A stretch of 64,000 nt of DNA from Pseudomonas baetica (GCF_019733355.1 NZ_JAIHLQ010000016.1:154373-218372), one strand, 5' to 3'. Shown: positions 36,560-44,961, counted from the first letter of the stretch. Numbers and translations are program-made. The notes: generated by a model not told the origin, from the sequence alone.

Positions 36560-37207
36560 TCAACTGATGAGAAGGTGATTTTCTACACGATAGACACCGG
36601 GTACTGCCCAGGCTGTGTGTTCGACCGCTTTACGTTCGAGCCATCTGTTAACAGTGCCTTCGAGCGTTACTTGATTGCCATGGACCGTGACGTGAATCTT
36701 GCCGGCATCCAGTTCGGCACTTCGTGCCAAGGCTTCTTCGATAAGTGTTTTGATATCTTGAATGCTGTCTTTAGGCTTTATCGCTAAACGATTGTCGATA
36801 CCCACAATCCCTTGCAATTGTTGTATGAGCGCTTTCACGGCGTCTTTCTGGTATTGCCACTCCACGTGGCCCTCAATCGTTACCCACCCGTGCTGCACCT
36901 TGATGTGAATGGGTTCCTTGGAAACCGCCGTGTCCCAGTGGATCAGATCCAGGCAACGCGAGGCGATCACGCCATCATCAACAGTGTGAGCACCGGACAC
37001 CCGCACTTCGAGTTCCTCGGCCACGGCGACGACGCCTTTAACGCTCTGGACGGCGCGCTCAGCGGCGATTTTTTCAGCGTAGGTCCGCACATGCCCGCTG
37101 AGCACAACAACGCCGTTTTCGATGGTGACACCGATAGCCGCAGCATCGATGTGCGGCAAAAATTCCAGCTCGTCCAGAATGGTTCTGCGTAACGTCAGGT
37201 CATTCAT
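36560..37207 (-). CDS. Triple-BON-domain protein
   Basis: A 215-residue protein made of three BON domains of about 65 residues each. Each has the glycine-centred hairpin: IENGVVVLSGHVRTYAEKIA near 30, VQHGWVTIEGHVEWQYQKDA near 105 and VHGNQVTLEGTVNRWLERKA near 180. BON domains are linked to membrane or phospholipid attachment and osmotic shock (OsmY-like). No clear signal peptide is visible, so this copy may stay in the cytoplasm. ATGs at 37210 and 37207 are both possible; AAGGA fits the second better. It lies 58 bases upstream of the cyclic glucan synthase gene on the same strand, a likely operon. Confidence 0.85.
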   Translation of the reverse strand: MNDLTLRRTILDELEFLPHIDAAAIGVTIENGVVVLSGHVRTYAEKIAAERAVQSVKGVVAVAEELEVRVSGAHTVDDGVIASRCLDLIHWDTAVSKEPIHIKVQHGWVTIEGHVEWQYQKDAVKALIQQLQGIVGIDNRLAIKPKDSIQDIKTLIEEALARSAELDAGKIHVTVHGNQVTLEGTVNRWLERKAVEHTAWAVPGVYRVENHLLIS

Positions 37208-37412
37208 CATCAATCCTTTTGGCGCTTGCCCGATGCCACAGTGACCTCAAGAAAAACAGCCGTCTGTGCGTCAGCACACAGACGTGCTGCAACGACCTCG
37301 CGCACGCTGCCTGATCGTCTGCCAACACCACAAAGGAGCGTCGCGCCTTGAATCCTCACAGCACTGCCCCACATGCACTGCTACAGGTCGGTCAAGCCCA
37401 ACGAGCCTGCCG

Positions 37413-38105
37413 ATGATGGCTGAAGTGGTGTTTCTGCTGGACGTCGACAACACGTTGCTGGACGGCGACCGCGTTGTCGCCGATTTTCACCGGCACTTGA
37501 AGGAGCAATTGGGTGACGCCCATGCACAGCGTTATTGGTCAGTCTTCAACGCGTTGCGCAAAGAGCTCGGCTATGTCGATTACCTGGGCGCCTTGCAGCG
37601 CTATCGGCTGGAGATTGGGCAGGGCAGTGCGGATGAACAAAGACTGTTGTTGATGTCCTCCTTCCTCATCGACTACCCGTTTGCCGATCGACTCTATCCC
37701 CACGCAATGGACGTCATCACGCATTTGGGCCTGTACGGCCTGACCGTAATCCTGTCCGACGGCGATGTGGTTTTACAGCCGCGCAAGTTACAGCGCTCAG
37801 GTCTGTGGCAGGCCCTGGAGGGCCGCGCACTGGTCTATGTTCACAAGGAAAAGATGCTACAGGCCGTAGAACGTCACTACCCCGCCCGTCACTACGTGAT
37901 GGTCGACGACAAGCTCGCGATTCTGGCGGCCATGAAGGGCATATGGGGTGAACGGTTGACCAGCGTTTTTGTGCGACAGGGCCATTACGCGATGGATCCG
38001 CGAATCATCGCCGCCCAACCGCAAGCCGATTTAACGATTGAGTGCATCGGCGATCTCGTCACGCTTGATCTCTCACACCTGTGTCCGCCGGCTATGCGCC
38101 GATGA
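37413..38105 (+). CDS. HAD-superfamily hydrolase
   Basis: Predicted cytoplasmic phosphatase of about 230 residues. HAD motif I is LLDVDNTLLDGD near residue 9, with nucleophile Asp. Motif II is probably TVILSDGDVVLQPRK near 112, with the Lys of motif III in the VHKEKML region near 145 and acidic motif IV in YVMVDDKLAIL near 165. A helical cap (residues 20-90) makes it a class I HAD. Substrate unknown. The start at MMAEVVF has only a weak ribosome site, and a longer frame from 37266 lacks similarity. It is convergent with the aldolase gene and overlaps it by 14 bases. The divergent gap 37208-37412 should hold promoters for it and the BON gene, but none is clear. Confidence 0.82.
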   Translation: MMAEVVFLLDVDNTLLDGDRVVADFHRHLKEQLGDAHAQRYWSVFNALRKELGYVDYLGALQRYRLEIGQGSADEQRLLLMSSFLIDYPFADRLYPHAMDVITHLGLYGLTVILSDGDVVLQPRKLQRSGLWQALEGRALVYVHKEKMLQAVERHYPARHYVMVDDKLAILAAMKGIWGERLTSVFVRQGHYAMDPRIIAAQPQADLTIECIGDLVTLDLSHLCPPAMRR

Positions 38106-39135
38106 TCAGGTTTACCGGGTTTTCCATGTCGACCGAGTAATCACCTTGCCGCGCCGCCCGGTTGCAGGCGGCGCGGTGCAGTAACGCACGTTGAGCTTGC
38201 GCGACTTTACCGGGGTCGCCGCCCCAGATCTCGAGGGCTGGCTGCTGGATTGCGCGCGCGAAAGAAAACGTCAACGCCCAAGGCAGTCGCGACTTGAAGC
38301 GTCGGTTCATCGCGTTCAACCGCGCAGAAGCCAACTCGGGACTCTGCCCACCAGACAGGAACGCAATGCCCGCCACGGCGGCTGGCACGGCGCGTAGCAG
38401 GGTCGTCACGGTGGCGTCGGCGACCTCGTCGACACTGTCCTGATGGCGGCAGCTCAGGCCCGACAGGAGCATGTTCGGCTTCAACACCATGCCTTCGAGC
38501 AGCACGCCCTGTACATGTAGCTGCTCGAAGACCTCGTGCAGCACTTTTGCGCTGACGTCGACACAACGTTGTAGCGAGTGATCACCCGTCATCAGCACTT
38601 CAGGTTCGACCACGGGCACAAGCCCGACCTCCTGACAAAGGGCCGCGTAGCGCGCCAGTGCATGGGCGTTGGCCGCGATGCACGCCGCACTGGGAAGACC
38701 GGCGCCCATCGTGATCACTGCGCGCCACTTGGCGAAGCGCGCACCGATGGCCGCATAGCCTTGCAACCGTTCACGCAAACCGTCCAACCCTTCGGTAATC
38801 TTTTCGCCGGGACGCCCAGCCAGTGCTTTCGCACCGGCATCGACCTTAATCCCGACCAGGATGCCGACGTCAGTCAGCGCCTTCACGAACGGCGTGCCAT
38901 CGGTGCACTGCTGGTGGATTGTCTCGTCGTAGAGAATGGCACCGCCGATACTCTCGGCCAGCCCCGGCGCCGTGATGAGCAGCTCACGCCACGCCCGGCG
39001 CGACGCTTCAGACGGCGTAATGCCGAGTGCGGCGAAGCGGTCGTTGCAAGTCGGTGAACTCTCGTCCATCGCCAGCAGGCCCTTGCCGCTAGCCAGCATC
39101 TGGCGCGCCGTGTCGACAAGTTGCACTGAGTTCAT
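38092..39135 (-). CDS. Class I fructose-bisphosphate aldolase
   Basis: Schiff-base aldolase converting fructose 1,6-bisphosphate to two triose phosphates, 347 residues. It resembles the animal-type class I family: GKGLLAMDESSPTCNDRF near residue 18, then VPVVEPEVLM near 178. The active-site Lys is in LLEGMVLKPNMLL near 217, and FLSGGQSPELASARLNAMNR follows near 262. The pseudomonad housekeeping aldolase is normally class II, so this is likely a stress paralogue (established difference, inferred role). Its ATG lies inside the 3' end of the phosphoketolase gene. The overlap is 47 bases as sequenced, but would be four bases (ATGA) if the upstream G tract had nine rather than eight G. Confidence 0.92.
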   Translation of the reverse strand: MNSVQLVDTARQMLASGKGLLAMDESSPTCNDRFAALGITPSEASRRAWRELLITAPGLAESIGGAILYDETIHQQCTDGTPFVKALTDVGILVGIKVDAGAKALAGRPGEKITEGLDGLRERLQGYAAIGARFAKWRAVITMGAGLPSAACIAANAHALARYAALCQEVGLVPVVEPEVLMTGDHSLQRCVDVSAKVLHEVFEQLHVQGVLLEGMVLKPNMLLSGLSCRHQDSVDEVADATVTTLLRAVPAAVAGIAFLSGGQSPELASARLNAMNRRFKSRLPWALTFSFARAIQQPALEIWGGDPGKVAQAQRALLHRAACNRAARQGDYSVDMENPVNLIIGA

Positions 39136-41557
39136 GCGGCCCCCCCCATTTCCAGTTACGAATCTGCGGCAGATCCTCGCCGTGCTCGTTGATGTAGAGC
39201 TTGTGTTCGACCAGCTTGTCGCGAGCCATCTGCTTCAGATAAGCACCCCGGCTGCCGAGATGAGGCAGACGGTCGACAACGTCCTGTACCAAATGGAACC
39301 GGTCCAGGTCGTTCTGAACCCGCATGTCAAAAGCCGTGGTAATCGTTCCTTCCTCCTTATAACCCCGCACATGGAGATTGCGGTTGTTTCGGCGATAGGT
39401 AAGTCGATGCACCAGGCAGGGGTAGCCGTGGAAGCCGAAGATGATGTGCTTGTCCTTGGTGAACAGTGAGTCGTAGTCCCCATCACTCAACCCGTGCGGA
39501 TGTTCGCTGGCGGACTGCAACTTCATCAGATCGACAACATTGACGACGCGGATCTTCAGTTCGGGCAAATGCTCGCGCAGGATGGACACCGCCGCCAGAA
39601 TCTCCAGTGTTGGCGTATCGCCGCAGCAAGCCATGACGACGTCCGGTTCGCTGTCCTGATCGTTGCTCGCCCACTGCCAGATCCCAACGCCCTGAGTGCA
39701 ATGCACGATCGCCTCATCCATGGTCAGCCATTGCGGCAGCGCATGCTTGCCAGCGACGACGACATTGACGTAATTGCGGCTGCGCAGGCAGTGATCGAAT
39801 GTCGACAACAGGCAGTTCGCATCGGGCGGCAGATAGACGCGAACGATGTCGGCTTTTTTGTTGATCACATGGTCTAGGAAGCCGGGATCCTGGTGCGTGA
39901 AGCCATTATGGTCCTGCTGCCAGACGTGCGAGGCGAGGAGGTAGTTCAGTGAGGCGACCGGCCGCCGCCACGCCAACTCTTTGGTGACCTTGAGCCACTT
40001 GGCATGCTGGCTGAACATCGAGTCGATGATGCGGATAAAGGCTTCGTAGCTATTGAAAAGCCCATGCCGACCGGTCAGCAGGTAGCCCTCCAGCCAACCT
40101 TCGCACTGATGCTCGCTGAGCATCGAATCGAGCACGCGGCCGGCGGGCGCAAGAAACTCGTCGTTCGCAACGGTCGCCGCATCCCATTGACGGTTGGTGA
40201 CCTTGAAGACGGCGCCAAGCAGGTTCGACATGGTCTCGTCCGGGCCGAAGACACGAAAGTTGTCGGGGTTCAGTTGGATGATGTCCTTGAAGAACTCACC
40301 GAGCACCAGCGTGTCCTGGGCGAAGACGGCGCCGGGCGAGGGGACACGCACGGCATGCACACGGAAGTCGGGCATGTGCAGATCGCGTAGCAACAGGCCG
40401 CCGTTAGCATTTGGATTGGCGCCCATGCGCCGCAGGCCTTTGGGCGCCATTTCAGCCAGTTCTTCGATCAATCGGCCGTTGGTATCGAACAGTTCTTCGG
40501 CCTTGTAACTCTTCATCCAGCGCTCAAGTTGCGCCAAGTGCTCAGGGTGATTGGCATCGACCAGCAACGGCACTTGGTGCGAGCGGAAGGTCCCTTCGAC
40601 AGGCAGCCCGTCGACAACTTTCGGCCCGGTCCAGCCCTTGGGCGATCTGAGAACAATCATCGGCCAGAGGGGGAGTGTGGGCGTATCGGTCGTTCGGGCG
40701 TGCTTCTGCAATTGTTGGATTTGCGCGATGGCTTTGTCAGTGGCACGGGCCATCAACTCGTGCATCGTCATTGGATCGTCGCCTTCGACAAAGTACGGTT
40801 CCCAGCCGGAGCCTCGAAGGAACTGCTCCAGATCGTCATGACCGATGCGCGCAAGTACCGTCGGATTACTGATCTTGTAGCCGTTCAGATGCAGGATCGG
40901 CAGCACCGCACCGTCGGTGACCGGATCGAGAAACTTGTTGGACTGCCACGCCGTAGCCAAGGGGCCGGTTTCGGCCTCGCCATCGCCGATGACACAGGCG
41001 ACTATCAGATTAGGGTTATCGAATGCGGCACCGAAGGCGTGGCTGAGCGAATAGCCAAGCTCACCACCCTCATGAATCGAGCCTGGCGTCGTCGGTGCGA
41101 CATGACTGGAAATACCACCCGGAAAAGAGAACTGCTTGAACAACTTCTTCAGCCCGGCTTCATCCTCACCCACATTCGGATAGACCTCGCTCCAGGTGCC
41201 TTCGAGGTAAACGTTGCCGACGATTGCCGGGCCGCCGTGGCCGGGACCGGCAACGTAGATCATGTCCAGATCGTGGTTCTTGATGACTCGGTTCAAATGG
41301 ACGTAGATGAAGTTTTGTCCTGGTGTCGTGCCCCAGTGACTGACAACAAGCGGCTTGACGTGCGCCATTGTCAACGGCTCACGCAACAGCGGGTTGTCGT
41401 AGAGGTACATCTGGCCGACCGAGAGGTAATTAGCAGCGCGCCAGTAGGCGTTCATTCGCTGCAATTCATCTGCACCCAATGTTGGGACATCAGCGGCTGA
41501 AAGGCCGGGGATTTCTACGTTTTCACTCTCTTGCGTCAACGTGATCGCATCATTCAT
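39089..41557 (-). CDS. xfp: Xylulose-5-phosphate/fructose-6-phosphate phosphoketolase
   Basis: Thiamine-diphosphate enzyme cleaving xylulose 5-phosphate (or fructose 6-phosphate) with phosphate to acetyl phosphate plus glyceraldehyde 3-phosphate (or erythrose 4-phosphate). The 822 residues match the family (about 790-830). GPGHGGPAIVGNVYLEGTWS near residue 104 and GELGYSLSHAFGAAFDNPNL near 166 are family signatures. VIGDGEAETGPLATAW near 190 is the thiamine-binding motif. HQDPGFLDHVINK lies near 575. AAGGAAC precedes the ATG by about 8 bases. The normal end is expected soon after IRNWKW; here a run of eight G bases (39147-39140 on the minus strand) carries translation 14 extra residues into the aldolase gene. 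It is the middle gene of tpiA-xfp-aldolase. Confidence 0.93.
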   Translation of the reverse strand: MNDAITLTQESENVEIPGLSAADVPTLGADELQRMNAYWRAANYLSVGQMYLYDNPLLREPLTMAHVKPLVVSHWGTTPGQNFIYVHLNRVIKNHDLDMIYVAGPGHGGPAIVGNVYLEGTWSEVYPNVGEDEAGLKKLFKQFSFPGGISSHVAPTTPGSIHEGGELGYSLSHAFGAAFDNPNLIVACVIGDGEAETGPLATAWQSNKFLDPVTDGAVLPILHLNGYKISNPTVLARIGHDDLEQFLRGSGWEPYFVEGDDPMTMHELMARATDKAIAQIQQLQKHARTTDTPTLPLWPMIVLRSPKGWTGPKVVDGLPVEGTFRSHQVPLLVDANHPEHLAQLERWMKSYKAEELFDTNGRLIEELAEMAPKGLRRMGANPNANGGLLLRDLHMPDFRVHAVRVPSPGAVFAQDTLVLGEFFKDIIQLNPDNFRVFGPDETMSNLLGAVFKVTNRQWDAATVANDEFLAPAGRVLDSMLSEHQCEGWLEGYLLTGRHGLFNSYEAFIRIIDSMFSQHAKWLKVTKELAWRRPVASLNYLLASHVWQQDHNGFTHQDPGFLDHVINKKADIVRVYLPPDANCLLSTFDHCLRSRNYVNVVVAGKHALPQWLTMDEAIVHCTQGVGIWQWASNDQDSEPDVVMACCGDTPTLEILAAVSILREHLPELKIRVVNVVDLMKLQSASEHPHGLSDGDYDSLFTKDKHIIFGFHGYPCLVHRLTYRRNNRNLHVRGYKEEGTITTAFDMRVQNDLDRFHLVQDVVDRLPHLGSRGAYLKQMARDKLVEHKLYINEHGEDLPQIRNWKWGGPHELSATCRHGAPDAG
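39140..39147 (-). repeat. G8 homopolymer at the xfp/aldolase junction
   Basis: Eight G bases on the minus strand, inside the last codons of xfp and just before the aldolase ATG. With nine G, xfp would end ...WKWGGAA-stop with the TGA overlapping the aldolase ATG. With seven G, xfp would read in frame through the aldolase ATG and fuse the two proteins. It is a possible slippage site or sequencing error. Confidence 0.7.
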
Positions 41558-41559
41558 GG

Positions 41560-42417
41560 TCAGTGTTCCTTTGGGAAATTGGCGGAATGAGCAGACGTGG
41601 CTGTGGCTGCCTGGCAGATCGCAAGAAAATCCGCAGACTTCTGGCTGGCGCCGCCGACGAGGACACCACCGACTTCCGGCAGCGTGAGGATCGAGTGGGC
41701 ACTGGCCGGTTTGACCGACCCGCCGTACAGGATTCGCAGGTTTTTACCCTCAGCCCCCAGACGCAGGGTCAGGCAGGCCCGGATGTGCGCATGCATTTCA
41801 ATGATTTGTTCGCACGTTGGCATATGGCCCGATCCGATCGCCCAGAGAGGCTCGTAGGCGATCACCGCGTTGGACGCCGTCATGCCTTCAGGCACACTCC
41901 CGGCGATCTGATCACCACAGACGGACAAGGCGTTTCCTGCCAGCCGCTGCTCATTCGTTTCACCGATGCAGATGATTGCCAAAAGACCCGCGCGTCGCGC
42001 CGCTTTTGCCTTCCTCGCCACGATTGCATCGGTATCCGCGTGATGTTGGCGGCGTTCCGAATGCCCAACGATGACCGCGCAGGCACCGGCATCCTTAAGC
42101 ATCTCTGCGCTGAGGTCGCCGGTAAAAGCCCCCGAAATATCGCCACTGCAATCCTCCCCGCCAATGGCGATGCGGCCAGCGGCCGTCAACACCGCTTGCG
42201 CAATCAGCGTCGCGGGCAGGCACATCAAAACCTCGACCGGTGGCTGCTTCGCTTGCACCGTAGCCGCCACCGCTTCGATTTCACTGAGCTGGGCCGCCAT
42301 GCCGTTCATCTTCCAGTTGCCGGCGATCAGCGGCTGCCGGTACTTCTGGAGCGACACAGGATCGACATCAGGCGGATGAAACGCTTGTGCTGGGTCAAGC
42401 ATCGTCATGAAAACCAT
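41560..42417 (-). CDS. tpiA: Triosephosphate isomerase
   Basis: Interconverts dihydroxyacetone phosphate and glyceraldehyde 3-phosphate in a TIM barrel. Catalytic residues are visible: the Lys in LIAGNWKMNG near residue 33, His in AVIVGHSERRQH near 116, and Glu in VIAYEPLWAIGSGH near 186. The phosphate grip is ILYGGSVKPASA near 233. The enzyme is 285 residues as called, longer than the usual 250 because of about 25 N-terminal residues before the barrel. Starts at 42408 or 42402 are also possible. The longer frame to 42513 looks spurious. It ends two bases before the phosphoketolase ATG, a tight operon. A housekeeping tpiA should exist elsewhere. Confidence 0.9.
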   Translation of the reverse strand: MVFMTMLDPAQAFHPPDVDPVSLQKYRQPLIAGNWKMNGMAAQLSEIEAVAATVQAKQPPVEVLMCLPATLIAQAVLTAAGRIAIGGEDCSGDISGAFTGDLSAEMLKDAGACAVIVGHSERRQHHADTDAIVARKAKAARRAGLLAIICIGETNEQRLAGNALSVCGDQIAGSVPEGMTASNAVIAYEPLWAIGSGHMPTCEQIIEMHAHIRACLTLRLGAEGKNLRILYGGSVKPASAHSILTLPEVGGVLVGGASQKSADFLAICQAATATSAHSANFPKEH

Positions 42418-42729
42418 CCCGCGAGGTTCATCAATAAGGCTCGACGATGCGCTTGAGCAGAGCTTTGTTCTGTGCGCCAGCGCACGCTGCGGTCGACGCG
42501 TGTGATCGCTCAAGTTTAACGACAGGTAACCCGCGTTCGGTTCAGGCAGGTGTGCAGCAGTAAACAGAGGTAATCGATTAACAAAATAAAATTGTATGTG
42601 TGAAAAATTTATATTGATTTTTTTCAGCCTGGTACCGCTTTAGCATAAATCCAGCTTCAAAAAACCCGCTGGGCAGCGAGTTCGGTGGCCGGCACCACAA
42701 ACCCATAAAAAATTGTTATCGGAGTCCTG
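42418..42729. promoter_or_regulatory. Divergent AT-rich control region between tpiA and VOC genes
   Basis: No gene is seen. The segment 42575-42720 is strikingly A/T rich (several A and T runs), unlike the coding flanks, and should contain promoters for both divergent genes. TTGATT at 42614-42619 and TAGCAT at 42641-42646 lie 21 bases apart, too far for a standard promoter, so I do not assign one. Confidence 0.35.
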
Positions 42730-43155
42730 ATGAGTCTTTCTCCTTTCCACCTCGCAATCCCTGTTTATGACCTGGCCGCCACACGGCACTTCTACGGAGA
42801 GGTGTTCGGCCTTTGCGAAGGTCGCTCAAGCGACCAGTGGGTAGACTTCGATTTCTACGGCCACCAACTGGTCATCCACGAACATCCTAAAACTGCTTCG
42901 CAGGAAAGCGTGCACAGCAACCCGGTAGACGGTCACGACGTACCGGTTCCGCACTTCGGCATTATTCTGGAATGGGCTCAATGGGAAGCCCTGGCCGAGC
43001 GCTTAAAGGCGCGCGAAACCCAGTTTGTGATCGAACCCTACATTCGCTTCAAAGGCCAGGTTGGTGAGCAGGCCACCATGTTCCTGTTCGACCCGTGCGG
43101 CAACGCACTTGAGTTCAAAGCGTTCAAGGATATGAGCCAGCTCTTCGCCAAATGA
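42730..43155 (+). CDS. VOC-superfamily (glyoxalase/dioxygenase-fold) protein
   Basis: A 141-residue protein of the vicinal oxygen chelate fold. The first beta-alpha-beta unit starts SPFHLAIPVYDLAATRHFYG with His7, a usual metal ligand. The second contains PVPHFGIILEW near 75. The C-terminal strand FLFDPCGNALEFKAF near 117 supplies the conserved Glu. Similar small VOC proteins are often annotated as glyoxalases or dioxygenases without a proven substrate. CGGAG is 5 bases before the ATG. Neighbours are an Old Yellow Enzyme remnant, an NTF2-like protein and a LysR regulator, which hints at a decayed catabolic or detoxification cluster. Confidence 0.85.
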   Translation: MSLSPFHLAIPVYDLAATRHFYGEVFGLCEGRSSDQWVDFDFYGHQLVIHEHPKTASQESVHSNPVDGHDVPVPHFGIILEWAQWEALAERLKARETQFVIEPYIRFKGQVGEQATMFLFDPCGNALEFKAFKDMSQLFAK

Positions 43156-43163
43156 TAAAAAGC

Positions 43164-43187
43164 TGGCGCGCCATCAAGCGCGCGCCA
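43164..43187 (-). terminator. GC-rich hairpin after the VOC gene, T-tailed on the minus strand
   Basis: TGGCGCGC (43164-43171) pairs with GCGCGCCA (43180-43187) around an 8-base loop. On the plus strand no T-run follows. On the minus strand the stem is followed by GCTTTTTATC, so it suits termination of leftward transcription, for example read-through from the LysR gene. It may also protect the VOC transcript 3' end. Confidence 0.5.
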
Positions 43188-43299
43188 AGAACACTTAAAT
43201 GAGCTGGAAACTCATGAATCTGCCTACTGCCCTCAAGCAGTCCTTTCATTCCAACAAAAAGGCTAGACATGAAACGTTTCCCCTTAGTTTGGCAATTAG

Positions 43300-43524
43300 T
43301 TGCCGGGTTGTTACCAAGTACCCGCCGCTGAGTTGCTGCGTAAGGAACTGCATATTGCGACAGGGGCCGTGGGTGTCATCCAGAGTGGTCGTCAAGCCCA
43401 AGAAATCCTGCAGAACGGTCGAGCTGACCTGGTTTTTGTCGGACGGCAAATGCTGCGTGATCCATTCTGGGTGCGCACTGCAGCAGATGACTTGAAAGAA
43501 ATCATTGAGACTCCAGCCGCCTGA
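43300..43524 (+). pseudogene. C-terminal remnant of an Old Yellow Enzyme-type flavin oxidoreductase
   Basis: About 74 codons whose product matches the end of YqjM-like NADPH:flavin oxidoreductases. CYQVPAAELLRKELHIATGA corresponds to the family's GYQVPFAExIR segment. VGVIQSGRQAQEILQNGRAD and LVFVGRQMLRDPFW correspond to the FMN phosphate-binding end. The full enzyme is about 340-370 residues, so roughly three quarters are missing. An in-frame TAG lies directly upstream at 43297-43299, and no flavin-site or catalytic motifs are found before it. I call it a pseudogene relic left by deletion. The 98-codon frame from 43199 in another phase is not convincing. Confidence 0.75.
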
Positions 43525-43637
43525 ACTCGTTACGGTTCTGTATGGCTTGATACCAAAGCGTGAATGAGTCCACGTCCTAAGCGGACGGCTGGACGGTTCT
43601 GATCCTCAATCCAATCCAATGAAGCAGGAATAAAACC

Positions 43638-44021
43638 ATGAGCAACCCTACTTACGTACACGAATACCAAGCCATCACCGAGGTGCTGAACAAGTACATT
43701 GAGGGCTGTAAACAGGCCAAAAGCAGCATCATGAAGCCTGCTTTCAATGATCAAGCAACGATGTTTAGCGTCGATGGCGACGGTCAACTGGCCGGCGGCG
43801 CAATTCCAATCCTGTTCGAGGGGATCGACAAGGATTTCCGCCCCTCTCCTGACGCACAGGCGGCTATTACTCGCATTGAAATCGTCGGTAATGCCGCTAG
43901 TGCTCGCATTGACGCCAACGGCATGTCAGGCCTCTCTTTCACCGACTTCTTCCATCTGCTGAAAGTAGAAGGCAAGTGGACGGTAGTCAGCAAGATTTTC
44001 CAAGCGCATGCAGCGCCTTGA
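43638..44021 (+). CDS. NTF2-like (SnoaL/DUF4440-type) protein
   Basis: A 127-residue protein of the cone-shaped NTF2-like fold. The N-terminal helix is YQAITEVLNKYIEGCKQAKS, followed by KPAFNDQATMFSVDGDG. The sheet follows (ITRIEIVGNAASARIDANGM) and the C-terminal strand ends SFTDFFHLLKVEGKWTVVSK, typical of this superfamily. Members include isomerases, dehydratases and binding proteins, so function cannot be read. GCAGGAA precedes the ATG by about 9 bases. It is convergent with the LysR gene 64 bases away. Confidence 0.82.
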   Translation: MSNPTYVHEYQAITEVLNKYIEGCKQAKSSIMKPAFNDQATMFSVDGDGQLAGGAIPILFEGIDKDFRPSPDAQAAITRIEIVGNAASARIDANGMSGLSFTDFFHLLKVEGKWTVVSKIFQAHAAP

Positions 44022-44085
44022 TTAGCTCAGGACGGTGCTGATATTCGAGTGCGAGTAAAATGGAAAGCTGGACGTCATTACTCGT

Positions 44086-44961
44086 TTAATGCTTCTTCAC
44101 GGCGTGCTCTGTAATCAATTGAGCCAGTAATTTCACGGGCTCGATTAGGCTGCGGCGTGCACGATGCACTAAACCAATATCGCGATGGAATGTACGTTGT
44201 TTCAGGTCCATTACACGCACTTCAGTTGGCCATTCCTTATGGGTGGCCGTTTCTGGCACCAAGGCCACTCCGACGCCGTTTGCAACCAGTTTGATAATCG
44301 CATCCAATTCATCGAGTTCGCAGACTTCGTGTAATGAAAAATGGGTTTGTCGCAAGAACCGATCAACCTGGCGTCCGCCAAAAGATGAACGGTCATAGCG
44401 GATAAAGGGCTGGCTCGATACCAACTCAGCCCAATCCTCGCCAGGCATATCAGCCGGGACAATCAATCGGTAAGGTTCGCGTGCCAATGTTGTCCAGCGC
44501 AGATCGCTGTGAAGAGAGAAGGGTGGACGGATGATCGCCGCCATATCGATTTCACCTGAATCGACCTGATTTACCAATTCCATCGACAGGCCAGGCAGGA
44601 CGCGTGTTCTGCACTGTGAGGATCGTTGATGAAACTCAGCCAAGGCTTCCGGCAAGAAGGAGCGCTGAACCGAGGCAATTGCCCCAATGGTGACCAAAAC
44701 ATTGGCGGGAAGACCCACCGACATCGTGCCCAGATCTTTGAACTGGCGAACCAGTTCCTGGCCTTGCGACAAAACCTGGTGGCCCATTCGGTTGAGCTGC
44801 GCGGAGCGTCCTGTTCGGTCGAACAACTCGACCCCAAGCTCTGCCTCAAGTCGTTGCATCTGGGCGCTGACGGCGGCCTGGGTGAGGCCGATTTTGCTGC
44901 CAGCCGCCGCAAAAGTACCTTCTCTCGCCACAGCGATTAGTGTTTTAAGTTCTTTGATCAT
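44086..44961 (-). CDS. LysR-family transcriptional regulator
   Basis: DNA-binding regulator of about 291 residues. The N-terminal winged helix is MIKELKTLIAVAREGTFAAA, followed by KIGLTQAAVSAQMQRLEAEL and LFDRTGRSAQL. The effector domain follows from about residue 90 (LVTIGAIASVQRSFLPEALA). The start at MIKELK fits the usual LysR beginning; the frame extending to 45111 is not supported. Its likely targets are its own divergent region (44962-45281) or the neighbouring VOC, flavin oxidoreductase and NTF2-like genes. The effector is unknown. Confidence 0.9.
   Translation of the reverse strand: MIKELKTLIAVAREGTFAAAGSKIGLTQAAVSAQMQRLEAELGVELFDRTGRSAQLNRMGHQVLSQGQELVRQFKDLGTMSVGLPANVLVTIGAIASVQRSFLPEALAEFHQRSSQCRTRVLPGLSMELVNQVDSGEIDMAAIIRPPFSLHSDLRWTTLAREPYRLIVPADMPGEDWAELVSSQPFIRYDRSSFGGRQVDRFLRQTHFSLHEVCELDELDAIIKLVANGVGVALVPETATHKEWPTEVRVMDLKQRTFHRDIGLVHRARRSLIEPVKLLAQLITEHAVKKH

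Noticed and set aside
43199..43495. 98-codon plus-strand frame over the flavin oxidoreductase relic
   Set aside because: Wrong frame relative to the clear Old Yellow Enzyme similarity, and no similarity of its own.
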